A DNA stretch of 64,000 bases from an uncultured Polaribacter sp. (GTDB lineage Bacteria > Bacteroidota > Bacteroidia > Flavobacteriales > Flavobacteriaceae), in contig NZ_CANMFI010000004.1 in NCBI RefSeq assembly GCF_947497125.1, forward strand, positions 1-64,000. The letters run 5' to 3'. Made by a program: the position numbers and the translations under genes. Below, in pieces: positions 58,301 to 64,000 of the stretch. Positions within the stretch are counted from its first letter, which is position 1. Every line of letters begins with the position of its first letter. A model generated the notes under the pieces. It searched no databases. It saw only the letters and a list, made by a program, of their open reading frames with translations, and had not been told where the DNA came from.

Positions 58301-59183
58301 GTAAAACGGTTTTAGCACCTGCTTCTATAATTTCGTCAATATGTTCTTTTTCTAAGATTGTATCTCTATCAAAAATGATTTCGTTACGTTCTATCGAAAC
58401 AACTTCTCCAGTATCTTCATCAACAAAATCTTCATGCCAAGTCTTTAAAACTCTAGCAGCCAATTTTCTACCTAATACTTTCTTTAAACCTGCTTTAGAA
58501 ACCTTTACTTCTTCTGCAAGGTCAAAAATTTCTAAAATATCTTTATCTCTTTCAAAACCAATGGCTCTAAATAAAGTAGTAACAGGTAATTTTTTCTTTC
58601 TATCAATATAAGCATACATTACTTGATTGATATCGGTAGCAAATTCTATCCAAGAACCTTTAAAAGGAATTACTCTTGCAGAATATAATTTTGTACCGTT
58701 TGCATGGAAAGATTGCCCAAAAAATACACCAGGAGATCGATGTAATTGAGAAACCACCACACGCTCTGCACCATTGATTACAAAGGTACCAGAGTTTGTC
58801 ATATAAGGGATTGTACCAAGATAAACATCTTGTACAATTGTTTCGAAATCTTCGTGTTCTGGATCTGTACAGTACAATTTAAGACGTGCTTTTAAGGGCA
58901 CACTGTGTGTTAGACCTCTTTCAATACATTCTTGTATAGAATATCTTGGTGGATCTACAAAGTAATCTAAAAATTCTAAAACGAATTGATTTCTTGTATC
59001 TGTAATTGGAAAGTTATCCATGAAGGTTTTATACAAACCTTCTTCACCTCTTTCTTCTGCCTTAGTTTGAAGTTGGAAAAAGTCTTGGAAAGACTTTACC
59101 TGAATATCCAAAAAGTCTGGATATTCCTTTATCATTTGAGAAGTAGCGAAATTGATTCTTTCAGTAGTGTTTTTCGTTGCCAA
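55374..59183 (-). CDS. rpoB: DNA-directed RNA polymerase subunit beta
   Basis: A 1269-residue beta subunit, normal for Bacteroidota. The rifampicin region is intact ([20 protein letters not shown], then [12 protein letters not shown]). C-terminal conserved blocks are [13 protein letters not shown] and [20 protein letters not shown]. It pairs with RpoC to form the active centre. It is separated from rplL by a 147-bp gap with two hairpins, a usual point of attenuation or processing. Confidence 0.98.
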   Translation of the reverse strand: MATKNTTERINFATSQMIKEYPDFLDIQVKSFQDFFQLQTKAEERGEEGLYKTFMDNFPITDTRNQFVLEFLDYFVDPPRYSIQECIERGLTHSVPLKARLKLYCTDPEHEDFETIVQDVYLGTIPYMTNSGTFVINGAERVVVSQLHRSPGVFFGQSFHANGTKLYSARVIPFKGSWIEFATDINQVMYAYIDRKKKLPVTTLFRAIGFERDKDILEIFDLAEEVKVSKAGLKKVLGRKLAARVLKTWHEDFVDEDTGEVVSIERNEIIFDRDTILEKEHIDEIIEAGAKTVLLHKEDNDMADYAIIHNTLQKDPTNSEKEAVEHIYRQLRNAEPPDEETARGIIDKLFFSEQRYNLGEVGRFRMNTKLQLNEPIDQKVLTKLDIITIIKYLIELINSKAEVDDIDHLSNRRVRTVGEQLAGQFGVGLARMARTIRERMNVRDNEVFTPIDLINAKTLSSVINSFFGTNQLSQFMDQTNPLAEITHKRRLSALGPGGLSRERAGFEVRDVHYTHYGRLCPIETPEGPNIGLISSLAVFAKVNNLGFIETPYRKVDNGSVASDEPIYLSAEEEEGMKIAQSNLELKKDGKIVLDRVIAREEGDFPVVNPDAINYMDVAPNQIASISASLIPFLEHDDANRALMGSNMMRQAVPLLRPESPIVGTGLERRVAKDSRILINAEGAGVVTYVDANKITIKYDRSEEEKLVSFESDEISYNLIKFRKTNQGTNINLKPIVEKGDRVNEGQVLCEGYATQKGELALGRNMKVAFMPWKGYNFEDAIVISERVVREDIFTSIHIDEYSLDVRDTKLGTEELTNDIPNVSEEATKDLDENGMIRIGAEVNPGDILIGKITPKGESDPTPEEKLLRAIFGDKAGDVKDASLKASPSLRGVVIDKKLFRRAVKDKNKRLRDKEAVAKLESSFVSKFEALKDVLIEKLFTFISGKTSQGVFNDLGEEVLPKGKKYTLKMLNSVDDYLHLTGSWTTDKELNDSVSELVHNYKIKVNDLQGSLRRQKFTISVGDELPAGILKLAKVYIAKKRKLKVGDKMAGRHGNKGIVARIVRAEDMPFLEDGTPVDIVLNPLGVPSRMNIGQIYETVLGWAGQKLGTKYATPIFDGASLDQINEITDKASVPRFGHTYLYDGGTGKRFDQPATVGIIYMIKLGHMIEDKMHARSIGPYSLITQQPLGGKAQFGGQRFGEMEVWALEAYGASSILREILTVKSDDVMGRAKTYESIVKGETMPEPGLPESFNVLMHELKGLGLDVRLEE

Positions 59184-59246
59184 AAGAGAATATTTTTTTG
59201 ATTAAAATCTGAATTAAAATAAAGAACGAATATATACACAAAATGG

Positions 59247-59281
59247 TTTAGGACTAAAAACGGGTGTTTTTAGTACCTAAA
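59247..59281 (-). promoter_or_regulatory. Long hairpin between rplL and rpoB
   Basis: TTTAGGxCTAAAAAC pairs with GTTTTTAGxxCCTAAA around a GGGT loop. There is no T-run after it, so it is more likely an RNA processing or partial attenuation site than a full terminator. Confidence 0.5.
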
Positions 59282-59296
59282 CCTAAATTTGTTTTT

Positions 59297-59321
59297 CCCG
59301 CTAAACCTATATCTAGTCGGG
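59297..59321 (-). promoter_or_regulatory. Second hairpin between rplL and rpoB
   Basis: CCCGACTAG pairs with TTTAGCGGG (one bulge), just after the rplL stop. Together with the hairpin at 59247-59281 it could set the ratio of ribosomal protein to polymerase subunits. Confidence 0.45.
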
Positions 59322-59330
59322 AGTATAAGC

Positions 59331-59708
59331 TTACTTAAGCTCTACTTCAGCTCCTGCTTCTTCTAAAGCTGCTTTAAGACCTTCAGCCTCATCTTTCGAT
59401 ACACCTTCTTTAACTGGTGCTGGTGCGCTATCTACAACACCTTTAGCTTCTTTTAAACCTAAACCAGTTAATTCTTTAACTAATTTTACTACTGCAAGCT
59501 TAGAACCACCTGCTGCTGTTAAAATTACGTCAAATTCAGTTTGTTCGTCTGAACCTCCTTCTGCACCACCTGCTGCTGGTCCTGCTACTGCTACTGCAGC
59601 TGCTGCTGGCTCAATACCATACTCATCTTTTAAGATAGTAGCTAATTCATTAACTTCTTTTACTGATAAGTTAACTAATTGTTCTGCGAAATCTTTTAAT
59701 TCTGCCAT
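59331..59708 (-). CDS. rplL: 50S ribosomal protein L7/L12
   Basis: A 125-residue stalk protein. It has an N-terminal dimerisation helix ([20 protein letters not shown]), an Ala/Gly hinge ([18 protein letters not shown]) and a C-terminal factor-binding domain ([20 protein letters not shown]). It recruits translation GTPases. Confidence 0.97.
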   Translation of the reverse strand: MAELKDFAEQLVNLSVKEVNELATILKDEYGIEPAAAAVAVAGPAAGGAEGGSDEQTEFDVILTAAGGSKLAVVKLVKELTGLGLKEAKGVVDSAPAPVKEGVSKDEAEGLKAALEEAGAEVELK

Positions 59709-59758
59709 TGTAATTGTTTTTAAAAATTTTGTTTATTATAGTTTATTTGTGCGCGTAA

Positions 59759-60277
59759 TTATTTTTCAGATAAAGTCTTGATAATACCTGAAAGTGTTTG
59801 ACCACCTGATTGTAATGCCGAAATAACATTCTTCGCTGGTGATTGTAATAAGCCAATGATTTCACCAATTAACTCTTCTCTAGATTTAATATCTACTAAA
59901 GCATCTAATTGATTATCTCCGATATATACAGATTCTTCTGCAAAGGCACCTTTTAAAATAGGTCTATCTTTGGTTTTCTTTCTGAATTCTTTGATTAATT
60001 TTGCTGGTGCATTTGCAGCCTCAGCAATCATCATTGATGTATTTCCTTTTAATACTGATGGTAAGTCTCCAAAATCTTTATCTGAAGCTTCCATTGCTTT
60101 TGCAAGCAAAGTATTTTTAACAACTGATAACTGAACATTTGCTTTAAAACATGCTCTACGTAAGTTAGAGGTAGTTTGTGCATCTAATCCAGAGATATCT
60201 GCTAAATATAACGTATTTGTTTCTGCTAATACCGTTGTTAAATCTTCTATTACTTGTGATTTTTCTTCTCTAGTCAT
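59759..60277 (-). CDS. rplJ: 50S ribosomal protein L10
   Basis: A 172-residue stalk base protein that anchors L7/L12 dimers to 23S rRNA. Typical segments are LYLADISGLDAQTTSNLRR and the C-terminal helix SALQSGGQTLSGIIKTLSEK. It sits between rplA and rplL in the conserved order. Confidence 0.95.
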   Translation of the reverse strand: MTREEKSQVIEDLTTVLAETNTLYLADISGLDAQTTSNLRRACFKANVQLSVVKNTLLAKAMEASDKDFGDLPSVLKGNTSMMIAEAANAPAKLIKEFRKKTKDRPILKGAFAEESVYIGDNQLDALVDIKSREELIGEIIGLLQSPAKNVISALQSGGQTLSGIIKTLSEK

Positions 60278-60296
60278 GATTATAAGTTTTAACGTA

Positions 60297-60986
60297 TTAA
60301 ACAGCTTTTACATCAACTGCAATACTAGGACTCATTGTACTAGAAATAAAAACGCTCTTTACATACGTTCCTTTTGCTGTTGTTGGTTTCAATTTAATTA
60401 TAGTTTGTATTAGCTCGTTTGCATTTTCTTCAATTTTCTTAGCATCAAAAGATACTTTTCCAATTGCTGCATGTACAATACCAGTTTTATCAACTTTAAA
60501 GTCAATTTTACCAGCTTTTACATCTGTTACAGCTTTTGCAACATCCATAGTTACTGTACCTGTTTTTGGGTTAGGCATTAAACCTCTTGGACCTAAAACT
60601 CTTCCTAAAGGACCTAATTTACCCATAACACTAGGCATTGTAATAATTACGTCTACGTCTGTCCAACCACCTTTAATTTTCTGAAGGTACTCATCTAAAC
60701 CAACATAATCTGCACCAGCTGCAGTAGCTTCTGCTTCTTTATCTGGTGTTACTAATGCTAATACTTTTACATCTTTACCAGTACCATGAGGTAAAGTTAC
60801 TACACCTCTTACCATTTGATTTGCTTTACGAGGATCTACTCCTAAACGTATTGCTAAATCTACTGATGCATCAAACTTTACATTGGTAATGTCTTTGACT
60901 AGCGCTGAAGCTGCTGCTAAATCATAAGATTTAGAGCTATCTACCTTTGCGTAAGCTTCTTTTTGCTTTTTTGTTAATTTTGCCAT
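60297..60986 (-). CDS. rplA: 50S ribosomal protein L1
   Basis: A 229-residue L1 with the signatures [20 protein letters not shown] and [18 protein letters not shown]. It forms the mobile L1 stalk that moves deacylated tRNA. In many bacteria L1 represses its own operon; no leader site could be recognised here. Confidence 0.97.
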   Translation of the reverse strand: MAKLTKKQKEAYAKVDSSKSYDLAAASALVKDITNVKFDASVDLAIRLGVDPRKANQMVRGVVTLPHGTGKDVKVLALVTPDKEAEATAAGADYVGLDEYLQKIKGGWTDVDVIITMPSVMGKLGPLGRVLGPRGLMPNPKTGTVTMDVAKAVTDVKAGKIDFKVDKTGIVHAAIGKVSFDAKKIEENANELIQTIIKLKPTTAKGTYVKSVFISSTMSPSIAVDVKAV

Positions 60987-61006
60987 ATTACTAATTTTTA
61001 TAAAGT

Positions 61007-61444
61007 TTATGCTGGTGCATTACCTTTTACTGTTAATCCCATAGAACGTGCTGTACCTGCAATCATTCGCATTGCTGAAGAAATTTCAAAGGCATTTAAA
61101 TCTACCATTTTATCTTCTGCAATTACTTTAATTTGATCCCAAGTAACTGATGCTACTTTCTTTCTGTTTGGTTCTCCTGAACCTTTTTTAATTTTGGCCG
61201 CTTCTAGTAACTGAACTGCTGCAGGAGGGGTTTTTACAAGAAAATCGAAAGATTTATCTTTAAAAACAGTTATAACAACAGGTAAAACTTTACCTTGTTT
61301 GTCTTGCGTTCTCGCATTAAACTGTTTACAAAACTCCATAATGTTAACACCAGCAGCTCCTAAAGCGGGTCCAACCGGCGGCGATGGATTCGCTGCGCCT
61401 CCCCTTACTTGTAACTTAACTACTTTACTAACTTCTTTTGCCAT
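61007..61444 (-). CDS. rplK: 50S ribosomal protein L11
   Basis: A 145-residue L11. The N-terminal domain has the [20 protein letters not shown] segment and the C-terminal rRNA-binding domain has [20 protein letters not shown]. It forms the GTPase-associated centre. Confidence 0.97.
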   Translation of the reverse strand: MAKEVSKVVKLQVRGGAANPSPPVGPALGAAGVNIMEFCKQFNARTQDKQGKVLPVVITVFKDKSFDFLVKTPPAAVQLLEAAKIKKGSGEPNRKKVASVTWDQIKVIAEDKMVDLNAFEISSAMRMIAGTARSMGLTVKGNAPA

Positions 61445-61514
61445 TTTAAAAATGTTTAATGATTTGTTTTAATTTTGGAAGCTTAAAAACAAATCGGTAT
61501 TTGAATTGTAACAA

Positions 61515-62066
61515 CTATATTTTTTCTACTTGCATGTAACTTAGCTCTAATGGTGTTTTTCTTCCAAAGATTTTTACCATTACTTCTAACTTACGTTTTT
61601 CTTCATTTACTTTTTCAATCGTTCCATCAAATCCATTAAAAGGACCATCTACAACTTTTACAGTTTCACCAATGCTAAACGGAATTGCAATACTTTCTTC
61701 TTGTACAGAAAGCTCATCAACCTTACCTAACATTCTATTTACTTCTGATTTACGCATTGGTACAGGCTCTCCACCTTTAGTTTCACCTAAAAAACCAATT
61801 ACACCAGTTATTCCTTTTATAACGTGCGGTACTTCACCAGATAAATTTGCTTCAACCATAATGTAACCAGGAAAATAAACTCTTTCTCTGTTTACTTTTT
61901 TGCCGTCTCTAATTTGTACTACTTTTTCGGTAGGTACAATTACTTGACTAACAAAATCTGATAAGCCTAATCTAGAAATTTCATTTTCTATATAAGCTTT
62001 AACTTTATTTTCTTGTCCACCAATGGCTCTTACAACATACCATTTCATTACTGAATCAGTTGCCAT
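61515..62066 (-). CDS. nusG: Transcription termination/antitermination factor NusG
   Basis: A 183-residue protein. The NGN domain opens MKWYVVRAIGGQENKVKAYI. The C-terminal KOW domain reads VKVVDGPFNGFDGTIEKVNE. It binds the RNA polymerase clamp and links transcription to the ribosome or Rho. It starts 2 bp after the secE stop. I kept the upstream ATG (MATDSVMKWY); the internal ATG seven codons on is also possible. Confidence 0.96.
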   Translation of the reverse strand: MATDSVMKWYVVRAIGGQENKVKAYIENEISRLGLSDFVSQVIVPTEKVVQIRDGKKVNRERVYFPGYIMVEANLSGEVPHVIKGITGVIGFLGETKGGEPVPMRKSEVNRMLGKVDELSVQEESIAIPFSIGETVKVVDGPFNGFDGTIEKVNEEKRKLEVMVKIFGRKTPLELSYMQVEKI

Positions 62067-62068
62067 AA

Positions 62069-62266
62069 TTAATTAGATTTAAACATTCCAAAAAAGTTAT
62101 CTAATCCTGTTTGAAAAACATAATCTATACCTGCAACTGCTAGTGCAAATACAATTGTAAAAACAGCTACAGTTACCGTTGTTTTTTGAGCATCTTCTTT
62201 AGATATCCAAGTCATGTGGTTACTTAACTCGTCAAAAGACTCTTTAATATATTGTATAAAGTTCAT
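62069..62266 (-). CDS. secE: Preprotein translocase subunit SecE
   Basis: A 65-residue protein with the amphipathic N-terminal part YIKESFDELSNHMTWISKED and a single membrane helix (TVAVFTIVFALAVAGIDYVF). It clamps SecY in the translocon. The minimal single-helix form is usual outside enterics. Confidence 0.95.
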   Translation of the reverse strand: MNFIQYIKESFDELSNHMTWISKEDAQKTTVTVAVFTIVFALAVAGIDYVFQTGLDNFFGMFKSN

Positions 62267-62288
62267 CTTACTATTATGTTTTTATTTG

Positions 62289-62360
62289 CACGGACGGAGA
62301 GATTCGAACTCCCGACACCTGGTTTTGGAAACCAGTGCTCTACCGCTGAACTACGCCCGT
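62289..62360 (-). tRNA. tRNA-Trp (anticodon CCA)
   Basis: The acceptor ACGGGCG pairs with CGTCCGT. Anticodon stem CTGGT/ACCAG carries loop TTCCAAA (anticodon CCA). It sits between tuf and secE, as in most Bacteroidota. Confidence 0.95.
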
Positions 62361-62377
62361 ATTTATATTTCATTTAT

Positions 62378-62408
62378 AAAGGCATCCCGAAAAAATCGGG
62401 ATACCTTT
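62378..62408 (-). terminator. Hairpin after tuf
   Basis: AAAGGxATCCCGA pairs with TCGGGATxCCTTT around a five-base loop. The T-run after it is short. It may be a terminator or a processing site before tRNA-Trp. Confidence 0.5.
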
Positions 62409-62438
62409 TAAATTATAATTAGTAAACTAAAAGTTATT

Positions 62439-63626
62439 TTAGTCTAATAATTCAGTTACCTGACCTGCACCAACTGTTCTACCACCTTCACGGATAGCAA
62501 AACGTAAACCTACGTTTAATGCAATTGGTTGTAATAAATCAACTGTAATTGTTAAGTTATCTCCTGGCATTACCATTTCAACTCCTGAAGGCAAATTAAT
62601 TGTACCTGTAACATCTGTAGTTCTTACATAGAACTGTGGACGATAGTTGTTATGGAATGGCGTGTGACGACCACCTTCTTCTTTCTTAAGAACATAAACC
62701 TCTGCTTTAAACTTAGCATGAGGAGTTACAGAACCTGGCTTACAGATTACCATACCTCTTTTAATATCTTCTTTTGCAATACCTCTTAATAAGATACCTG
62801 CATTATCTCCTGCTTCACCTCTATCTAAGATTTGACGGAACATTTCGATACCAGTAATAGTAGAAGTCATTTTTTCAGCTCCCATACCAATAATATCAAC
62901 AACATCTCCTGTATTAGCAATACCAGTTTCGATACGACCTGTAGCTACAGTTCCACGACCAGTAATAGAAAATACATCCTCTACAGGCATTAAGAAATCT
63001 TTATCAACCTCTCTTAAAGGCTCTTCGATCCAAGCATCAACTTGGTTCATTAATTCTAATACAGTGTCAACCCATTTTTGCTCACCATTCAATGCTCCTA
63101 AAGCAGATCCTGAAACAACTGGTCCATTATCACCATCATACTCATAGAAAGAAAGTAATTCTCTTACTTCCATGTCTACTAATTCAAGTAACTCCTCATC
63201 ATCAACCATGTCAACTTTGTTTAAGAAAACAACCATACGAGGAATACCAACCTGGCGTCCTAATAAGATGTGCTCTCTTGTCTGTGGCATTGGCCCGTCT
63301 GTAGCAGCAACAACTAATATAGCACCGTCCATTTGAGCAGCACCTGTTACCATGTTCTTTACATAATCGGCGTGACCTGGACAATCTACGTGTGCATAGT
63401 GACGATTTTGTGTTTGATATTCTACGTGTGAAGTATTAATTGTAATACCTCTCTCTTTTTCTTCTGGAGCATTATCAATCTGATCAAAAGATCTAGCTTC
63501 AGAGAATCCTGCATCAGCTAATACTTTAGTAATAGCCGCAGTTAAAGTTGTTTTACCGTGATCTACGTGTCCGATAGTACCAATGTTTAAGTGTGGTTTC
63601 GAACGGTCAAAAGTTCCTTTTGCCAT
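62439..63626 (-). CDS. tuf: Elongation factor Tu
   Basis: A 395-residue EF-Tu, a GTPase that delivers aminoacyl-tRNA to the ribosome. The P-loop is [14 protein letters not shown] (about 18-31). Switch II reads [28 protein letters not shown] is the NKxD motif. Domain III ends [11 protein letters not shown]. It heads the minus-strand run to secE, after the tRNA cluster. Confidence 0.98.
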   Translation of the reverse strand: MAKGTFDRSKPHLNIGTIGHVDHGKTTLTAAITKVLADAGFSEARSFDQIDNAPEEKERGITINTSHVEYQTQNRHYAHVDCPGHADYVKNMVTGAAQMDGAILVVAATDGPMPQTREHILLGRQVGIPRMVVFLNKVDMVDDEELLELVDMEVRELLSFYEYDGDNGPVVSGSALGALNGEQKWVDTVLELMNQVDAWIEEPLREVDKDFLMPVEDVFSITGRGTVATGRIETGIANTGDVVDIIGMGAEKMTSTITGIEMFRQILDRGEAGDNAGILLRGIAKEDIKRGMVICKPGSVTPHAKFKAEVYVLKKEEGGRHTPFHNNYRPQFYVRTTDVTGTINLPSGVEMVMPGDNLTITVDLLQPIALNVGLRFAIREGGRTVGAGQVTELLD

Positions 63627-63686
63627 AATTATTGATTTTTAATTCTTGTTTAAATATGTTTAGTGTCTAATAATACGTATCAATTG

Positions 63687-63759
63687 AGCCAGCGATGGGA
63701 CTTGAACCCACGACCTCATCCCTACCAAGGATGCGCTCTACCAACTGAGCTACACCGGC
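63687..63759 (-). tRNA. tRNA-Thr (anticodon GGT)
   Basis: The acceptor is GCCGGTG/CGCTGGC with one G-U pair. Anticodon stem CATCC/GGATG carries loop TTGGTAG (anticodon GGT). Confidence 0.95.
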
Positions 63760-63777
63760 CTGTTGATATTTATTTTG

Positions 63778-63850
63778 AGCGAAAGACCGGGTTCGAACCG
63801 GCGACATTCAGCTTGGAAGGCTGACGCTCTACCAACTGAGCTACTTTCGC
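63778..63850 (-). tRNA. tRNA-Gly (anticodon TCC)
   Basis: The acceptor is GCGAAAG/CTTTCGC. Anticodon stem TCAGC/GCTGA carries loop CTTCCAA (anticodon TCC). Confidence 0.95.
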
Positions 63851-63863
63851 AAATTGTAAATTG

Positions 63864-63945
63864 TGGGGAGAGCAGGATTCGAACCTGCGAAGACGTAGTC
63901 AACGGAGTTACAGTCCGTCCTCGTTGGCCGCTTGAGTATCTCCCC
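63864..63945 (-). tRNA. tRNA-Tyr (anticodon GTA)
   Basis: A class II tRNA with acceptor GGGGAGA. Anticodon stem ACGGA/TCCGT carries loop CTGTAAC (anticodon GTA). It has a long variable arm. Confidence 0.95.
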
Positions 63946-63984
63946 TTTAATTTACTATTTTAATGAACTTTTGTTTTTCTATTG

Positions 63985-64000
63985 AGCCGATGGAGGGACT
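63985..64000 (-). tRNA. 3' end of a further tRNA, cut by the window edge
   Basis: The sequence GCCGATGGAGGGACT is the complement of a tRNA acceptor and T-arm 3' part. By conserved cluster order it is probably a second tRNA-Thr, but the anticodon lies outside. Confidence 0.6.

Overview
The window is a low-GC chromosome segment of a marine-type Flavobacteriaceae (Bacteroidota). I base this on the gene order tuf, tRNA-Trp, secE, nusG, rplKAJL, rpoBC, on TAnnTTTG-type -7 promoter boxes, on weak or absent Shine-Dalgarno sequences, and on protein types such as DUF3467, a PgpH-like 7TM-HD protein and large secreted repeat proteins. The genus cannot be fixed from the sequence alone; Polaribacter or Tenacibaculum relatives would fit.

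Layout. (a) 1-7832: a very large secreted beta-repeat adhesin-like gene that runs off the left edge and carries an in-frame stop near its 5' end. Upstream of it lies a membrane-anchored AraC-type regulator. Between them are a candidate promoter and a 13-bp direct repeat with 20-bp spacing. (b) 8068-29383: a 21.3-kb genomic island inserted at the 3' end of tRNA-Arg(TCT) and bounded by a perfect 16-bp direct repeat. It carries a McrB-like gene cut off exactly in its Walker A motif at the attachment repeat, a complete type I restriction-modification operon (hsdM-hsdS-hsdR with ATGA overlaps), a CHC2-like zinc-finger protein, a recombinase remnant, and an unusual array of four genes for cytoplasmic DUF285 (BspA-type) repeat proteins with different C-terminal domains, interleaved with small unrelated genes. 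One DUF285 gene is translationally coupled to a MoxR-like AAA+ gene, which an internal deletion has fused to the end of a VWA (DUF2201-like) gene. Several island genes are broken by single-base changes, so this looks like a decaying defence or conflict island. (c) 29375-29656: tRNA-Arg, tRNA-Pro and tRNA-Ser. (d) 29760-50831: ordinary housekeeping genes (pgpH-like, thiolase, a C40 peptidase homologue lacking its catalytic cysteine, gyrA, clpC, tlpA-like lipoprotein, accA, lptG-like, tgt, rluF, alkB, two EamA transporters, aroC). (e) 50986-64000: the transcription and translation block rpoC, rpoB, rplL, rplJ, rplA, rplK, nusG, secE, tRNA-Trp, tuf and a tRNA-Thr/Gly/Tyr/(partial) cluster, all on the minus strand.

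How the genes work together. The right half is core physiology. The most interesting part is 18379-27712. There, YwqK/MORN-type repeats, DUF285 solenoids, a TerB-like domain, a MoxR AAA+ ATPase and a VWA protein occur together without secretion signals on the DUF285 proteins. This resembles the MoxR-VWA-effector logic of predicted bacterial conflict systems, here partly degraded. I could not run any searches, so family names rest on motif recognition and are graded by confidence.
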